A stretch of 64,000 bases of DNA from Daucus carota subsp. sativus (Eukaryota > Streptophyta > Magnoliopsida > Apiales > Apiaceae): contig NC_030386.2 of assembly GCF_001625215.2 (NCBI RefSeq), forward strand, positions 25,142,545 to 25,206,544, read 5' to 3'. Positions 59,135-64,000 of the stretch are shown here, piece after piece (position 1 is the first letter of the stretch; each line of letters opens with the position of its first letter). The notes under the pieces are model-generated. The model searched no databases, was not told the DNA's origin, and saw only the letters and a list, made by a program, of their open reading frames with translations. The position numbers and the translations under genes were made by a program.

Positions 59135-60223
59135 TATATGTTTGGGTTAAATTGGGCCATATTTAGAAGATGGACCGATAAGTGAGTACTATACAGTCTT
59201 ATTTATTGTACTTCCATATGGTATGGTCTGTGGTCTGGTACTGTTTATCTGGGCCGGGCTTTAAAATTATTATCAATTTATCAGGGAACCAGGTCACCGA
59301 GCCTAGAATCAAGATCTATAGATACAAATTGGGTTGAGATTATTTATAAAAAAGTTGGTGAAAATTCAAATTAAATTTTGAGAAAAATTATATTCTAAAA
59401 TTTTAGATTCTATAATGTCTATCACACCGTTGAGGAACTTTTTTAAATTAAATACGGAAGTATTTACCTATTTTCAAGTAGTGGAACAGTTGACGACGAT
59501 TAGACTTGAATGTACGTACAGGAGTCGTTTTCAGGTAAATAAAAATGGCGAAATATAACATTCTTAAAGCAATTGATCATTAACTAATTTCATAATCTTA
59601 CTTAAGCTTGCTGTCTTAATATTCTATCTATTCTTAGTTAATTAGTTCATTTTTCTGATAGTTCTCTTCATGCAAAATCTTCACATCTGGCATTATTATG
59701 CTAGTGATCATTGGGTTTGCTTCTCGCAATCTGTCACCGTTAGTCTCTGAAAGTTTCCAACTTTGTAATATTCATTTATTATATAATTCTATTATTGGTA
59801 GTGTGCGTTGTCAATTTTCCGGGAGTTGATATATACTCCTATATACTAGCATTTTGTTGCCATCATTGCCGTATATGTAAGAGTTAACCAGCAATCTGAA
59901 CTAAATGTATATTAATTGTGATGTGTTTTTATATGAACACAATTTTTGAGGTTGAGGCAAATGCAGATGAGTAAGCAACTTATTTATGACTGATTGCATA
60001 ATCATGTTAATAATTTAGGCTTTTTTTATATTTTAAAAGCAAGCAGGAAATTCTTGGTCTAGATTTGAAACACCTGGAAAGCTAGCTCAATGATAGAGCT
60101 TCGCTTTAATTCTGTTATCATATGAAACATTTAAGGAAACTCTATGAAGCAGTTCAATTAAAAATTAGTACGTAGATAAGTGCAAATTCATCTCTCTTAA
60201 AACCAACTCATTTTGAAGTCTTA
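59135..60223. other. Gene-free AT-rich stretch
   Basis: No gene, RNA or repeat terminus identified between the Stowaway element and the nested Tourist elements. Confidence 0.4.
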
Positions 60224-61076
60224 GGGGGCGTTTGGTTGATGGTTAATGAGCCCGATTAACGGGAATCGGAACCTAATAACCATACATTTTGTTTGGATTA
60301 GTAAAATTTTTGCTTGGAATGAGGTTGAAGAGTAAGGGGTCATTTGGCAAATCTGAACTAAAAATATCTGATTGATTATGTTATCTGAATGATCTGAGTC
60401 GATAAGTTATCTGAATTCAAAATCAATAATATCATTTGATAGATAATTTTTGAAATATCTGAATGAAATTAATTTATAATTTTACTTTGTTAAATAAATA
60501 AATATGTCAAATATTAAACACTTCTGCAATATAAAAAAAATCATATTTAAAGATAATGTTAAATTTAATTAGTTTCCAACTAATTAATATTAAACTAAAT
60601 TAAAATATAATTTTTGTTATAACTAGAATATTTACCTATATTGACATGTGATGTTATGATATTACACGACCTTTCAAATTTTATACCAATCTTCACGTTT
60701 TATAAAATTTTGATGCTTATATCAGTGGGTTAATTTTGACTATAACAGTGGTCTTTTGTATGCATGTCAATATTTAATATTTACTGCTATTTGCTTATAT
60801 ACATGCAAGATTGTCTGGTGAGAAATTACAGCTGAATCGCTAGGTTGTAATTGTTAAGCTGAATCAGTGAGCCGTATCTGATTCATACTGCATGCCTTAC
60901 AATTATATCCAAACAAGCTGACTTTCTTTTGCGGTCAGAAAATTGCTTATTCAGCACCGTTAAGACACAAACAAATGACCCCTAAATCAATACCTCCACA
61001 CCCCTTGAGTTATCATTTCTCATACCCTCCATTCCCATACCCCCATTCCCATTCCCACCAATCATCCAAACACCCC
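60224..61076. mobile_element. Tourist-like MITE (outer) with TTA duplication
   Basis: Ends GGGGGCGTTTGGTTGATGG and CCAATCATCCAAACACCCC are inverted repeats, flanked by TTA on both sides (60221-60223 and 61077-61079). It is interrupted by a second MITE at 60336-60982, so the original element was only about 200 bp long. Confidence 0.85.
60336..60982. mobile_element. Second MITE nested in the Tourist element, TAA duplication
   Basis: Ends GGGGTCATTTGGCAAATCTG and the right end ACAAACAAATGACCCC share the core GGGGTCATTTG. TAA flanks both sides (60333-60335 and 60983-60985). The interior has repeated ATCTGAATGA/ATCTGAAT-type motifs and no coding content. Confidence 0.85.
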
Positions 61077-61379
61077 TTATATAAGTACGAGTTCATCTCT
61101 CCTGAAATGCGTTGATTTTGAAGTTGCCATAATTATAATTAAGCTTATACATTACACTGTATATTTGATTTTTTTCACATTTTAGATAGTTTTTAAAAAA
61201 TATTGAAATTATTATAAATATTGAGTAAAAATCGAATTTATTCGATATATGTATTTTCTAGTGTTTACCATCTGAAACTGGATTTTCAGGTAGCCTTAAA
61301 ATTAAGTAAAATTAAAGGGAAGAAAAAGGAAATAAAACCGTAATGGCTTTAACAACCTTGTTTTCTTCCTTTAGTATAA

Positions 61380-62898
61380 CTAGCTTTTTAACCCGTGCAA
61401 AGCACGGGTTGTTTTAAATTATTTTTTCAATATATCTCATATTTTTTTGTTCAACTTTTTCAAATTAAGATTATTTGTGTTATAAACGTAATTTAAATGT
61501 AATATTTGTTTGTATTTGAAGTAATATCATGTGTATGTTAGGTTGCTCCTGCTTCCGGCTTCCTTTTCTAAGAGCATCTCCAAGAGCCTCTTCATTTAGG
61601 CTCCTAACTTGAGATTTGAGGAGGGAGAGGAAAAATGTTGTTCCAAGAGACTCTTAAATGGCTCTTAAATCTTAAGAGCCTCTTGTTTCTCTCTTCTCTC
61701 TCCTCAAAGTTAAGAGCTACCGCATGGCTCCTAACTTATTTTTTTACAATAAAAAAATCTTTTCATCCAATTCACCTCCATCTTTCACTCTCTTTTTTGT
61801 TGTAGTGGAGCCCAATATATGAATAAAATATGAAATAGAGAAGAGATGTAAAGAGTATTGTTGGAGTTCACACTCTTAACTTTGTTCTAAATTGCTAAGA
61901 GCCACATTTTTTATATTATATTTAGGAGCCAACAAGGAGGCTCTTGGAGATGCTCTAAGAAAGTTAGTTTCTACTTTTATTGACCCGTTTGTGTAAAAAG
62001 TTAAAAGCACATATAAGAAACCGAAAATTCCATCTTTTTATCAGGACTTCTACTTTCTTCCAAACACTTTAATAAACTTAAAGTCTAGACTTACTTCTCA
62101 CTAATAGTCCACTTTTTTTTAAGTAAGAAGTCACTTCCTATGCTGATGTATATATGTACACATATCCTCACTATAATAATATTTATTAAAATATAATTAC
62201 AAAAAATATACACTATTTAAATTTTTTATTATATAATTAAAATACCACTCACCTAAAATTATTGAAAATTTGTTTAAAAAAAATGAGGTTCTTGCCGAAT
62301 TAGAGTCTTTGTCATATAGTTATATATTATTTATAATCATTCTAATATATATATATATATATGTATGTATGTATGTATATATATATGTATATATTAGAGT
62401 GTGTGTATATATATATATTATTAAATCATAATAATTAAATTCTAAAAATCAGCCGAATTAACGGAATAATCGATAATCGGACAGATTTTGATCCGATTTG
62501 GTAAAATCCGGTTAAATTGATGTCTAATTGGTAAGAGATTTGATTAATAGCTTGAAAATCAGCCAGGATATAAAAAATTACAAAATTTATGGGGAAAATT
62601 TAAAGTTTAAAAATGATTATATATTGTTTTAACATATATAATATTAAATTAATTTCAAATAATGATCATGTTTATTAAATCATAATTATAAATATTATAT
62701 ACTTATATGTATATTGGAGTTTTAATTATAAAGTAATTAATGTATATTAATGAAGAGACATTAATGTCTAATAAATTTGTTAAAATAAAAAGTCAATAAT
62801 AGCCTCACTATTTATGAATATATATGTATTGTGAGCAAGGGTAGTTTCGTCTCAACGAATTAAATTACTCACACTTGTTCTATTAGATATATAATAGA
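61380..62898 (-). mobile_element. Non-autonomous Helitron, same family as the one in PAPS1
   Basis: Minus-strand 5' end TCTATTATATATCTAATAG at 62898, preceded by A. The 3' hairpin AACCCGTGCAAAGCACGGGTT (61390-61410 on plus) is followed by CTAG at 61380-61383, then T. Both ends match the 12005-14151 Helitron. The body contains the shared segment with ATTAATGTCTAATAAAT and GTCAATAATAG, a nested MITE (61572-61955), a Tourist-like fragment and AT/GTAT microsatellites at 62345-62420. No Rep/helicase. Confidence 0.9.
61572..61955. mobile_element. Harbinger-like MITE nested in the Helitron
   Basis: Ends GAGCATCTCCAAGAGCCTC and GAGGCTCTTGGAGATGCTC are a perfect 19-bp inverted repeat, flanked by TAA (61569-61571 and 61956-61958). 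It has the same terminal core as the nested elements at 56647-57765 but a different body. It inserted into a Tourist-like sequence already inside the Helitron. Confidence 0.9.
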
Positions 62899-64000
62899 TT
62901 TTCCGATTTTCTTACGCGCTTGCTAACAACTATTTTATATTTAAGTGGGGATTTTTTGTCGACTTTAATAAACAAAGGAGAGAATATTCAATTGAAAGTG
63001 AAAGGTCGAGAAAAGCTAAAATACTGCATTTAAAAATATTTCATCAATCAACATTTTTCACCTAAATTAAAATTACTCTAATTATCAGTGAGTCTACGCA
63101 ACATAAATCCTGTGTGACTGCGAATTAGCGGGTCTGAGTCTCTGAGAGTCCGTCGCGGGTTATGATTTGCAATAACTTAATATGTTTAAGTTTTCTATTT
63201 GATTAATTTTATATTACAGATGACTTATGAATTATTGAGAATATAATATAAATCACAAAGTTAACATATCTGATAAAAGAAATACATTCTACCAATTCTT
63301 GCCTTTCTAACTTAGTTTTAATTATAAATCGATTTTTTGCTTATTAAATGCATAAACATCTTTTAATTTAAAATAAAAAATTATTTTGAGAACGTGTTTA
63401 AAGCGCAGGGAATGAGGGAAAGAGCCTCTTACTGTTCAAGCACAATCAATATATATATATATATATAAAGGAGGATGCGAGCGTCTCCAGAATTGTTCGA
63501 TTCAGTCTTCTAATTTTTCTTGAATTTCGGAAAGAAAATATAATTATAATTCAAAAAATCAGGTCCAAGAATTCTAAAAGTAATACAATTCTTTTCTTAT
63601 TTAATTCTAAAGATGATACAGTTCTTTTCTTATTTGGTATTTCTTATTAAATTCTAAAGATGATACAATAGTATTTCTTATAGAATTCTAACGATGATAC
63701 AATTCTTTTCTTATTTAGTAATCCAAAAAGAAATAGGATTATATTTATTCAAACTAATAATAATAGATAAAATACAATTTATATTTAAGTTATGTAAAGT
63801 AATATATGCAATTCTTATTTTCGATAATATATAATATATTGAAGATATGTTTAACGGGAACACGACTGAAAATAACTTTTATGGAATTATAATATTATTT
63901 CGTATCAAAATTTATAAAAAAGATTATTTATTAGTATTGTGTTTAAGGGGAGGACGGCCCAAATTAATTTTTACCTAAATAATAATATGTTTTTATTAGT
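62899..64000. other. Gene-free right edge with a short imperfect tandem repeat
   Basis: AT-rich. Three imperfect copies of about 50 bp containing AATTCTAA(A/C)GATGATACAAT and TTCTTTTCTTATTT lie at about 63590-63715, and an (AT)n run lies at about 63449-63467. No gene supported. Confidence 0.55.

Noticed and set aside
58822..59160. 112-codon minus-strand frame
   Set aside because: Same Stowaway artefact as at 39735-40298.

Overview
The window is nuclear DNA from a flowering plant, most likely a eudicot. It is AT-rich, its genes are split by GT-AG introns, and every recognisable protein has an Arabidopsis-type homologue. The spaces between genes are packed with plant Helitrons, Stowaway/Tourist/hAT/Mutator MITEs, one Copia-type LTR end and one plastid-DNA insert. 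I could not fix the family or species from the sequence.

Six genes look intact, and I could join their exons in frame. On the minus strand: a plant homologue of archaeal 3-dehydroquinate synthase II (10 exons, 397 aa, 4029-7608); an intronless E-class PPR protein (691 aa, 7990-10065); nuclear poly(A) polymerase, closest to PAPS1 (12 exons, 724 aa, 11600-22831, with a Helitron in its last large intron); and a MES11-type methylesterase-like alpha/beta hydrolase (5 exons, 375 aa, 51297-55906) with Asp at the nucleophile position. On the plus strand: an SLC25A44-like mitochondrial carrier (6 exons, 316 aa, 40506-45739) and ribosomal protein eL39 (3 exons, 51 aa, 48863-49263). These are unrelated housekeeping genes; there is no pathway cluster.

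The most unusual part is 24043-38141. Two minus-strand Helitron 3' ends (hairpin plus CTAG) lie 4.9 kb apart, a clear 5' end sits at 38141, and a second 5'-like subterminal block abuts the inner 3' end. This suggests two head-to-tail Helitrons. They carry fragments of at least four unrelated genes, all in the same orientation as the element: a CCCH zinc-finger exon, a mitochondrial-type EF-Tu exon, the calnexin 3' exons, and ICln exons that lie on a 1995-bp unit present three times in tandem. Six diagnostic base differences show that the middle ICln copy is a recombinant of the outer two, which is the signature of unequal crossing over.

A second chimeric element is a retroposon at 46968-48067. 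It has a poly(A) tail and a 13-bp target duplication, and it joins two unrelated 5' gene ends. Other features are a fragment of plastid ycf3 (group II intron end plus exon 3) at about 38718-38875, a triple-nested MITE at 56647-57765, nested Tourist elements at 60224-61076, and a Helitron with repeated 5' ends inside the PAPS1 intron. The left edge holds the end of a Copia-type retrotransposon (primer-binding site plus LTR) with a repeated TTGCGCC motif. The right 8 kb has no gene that I can support.
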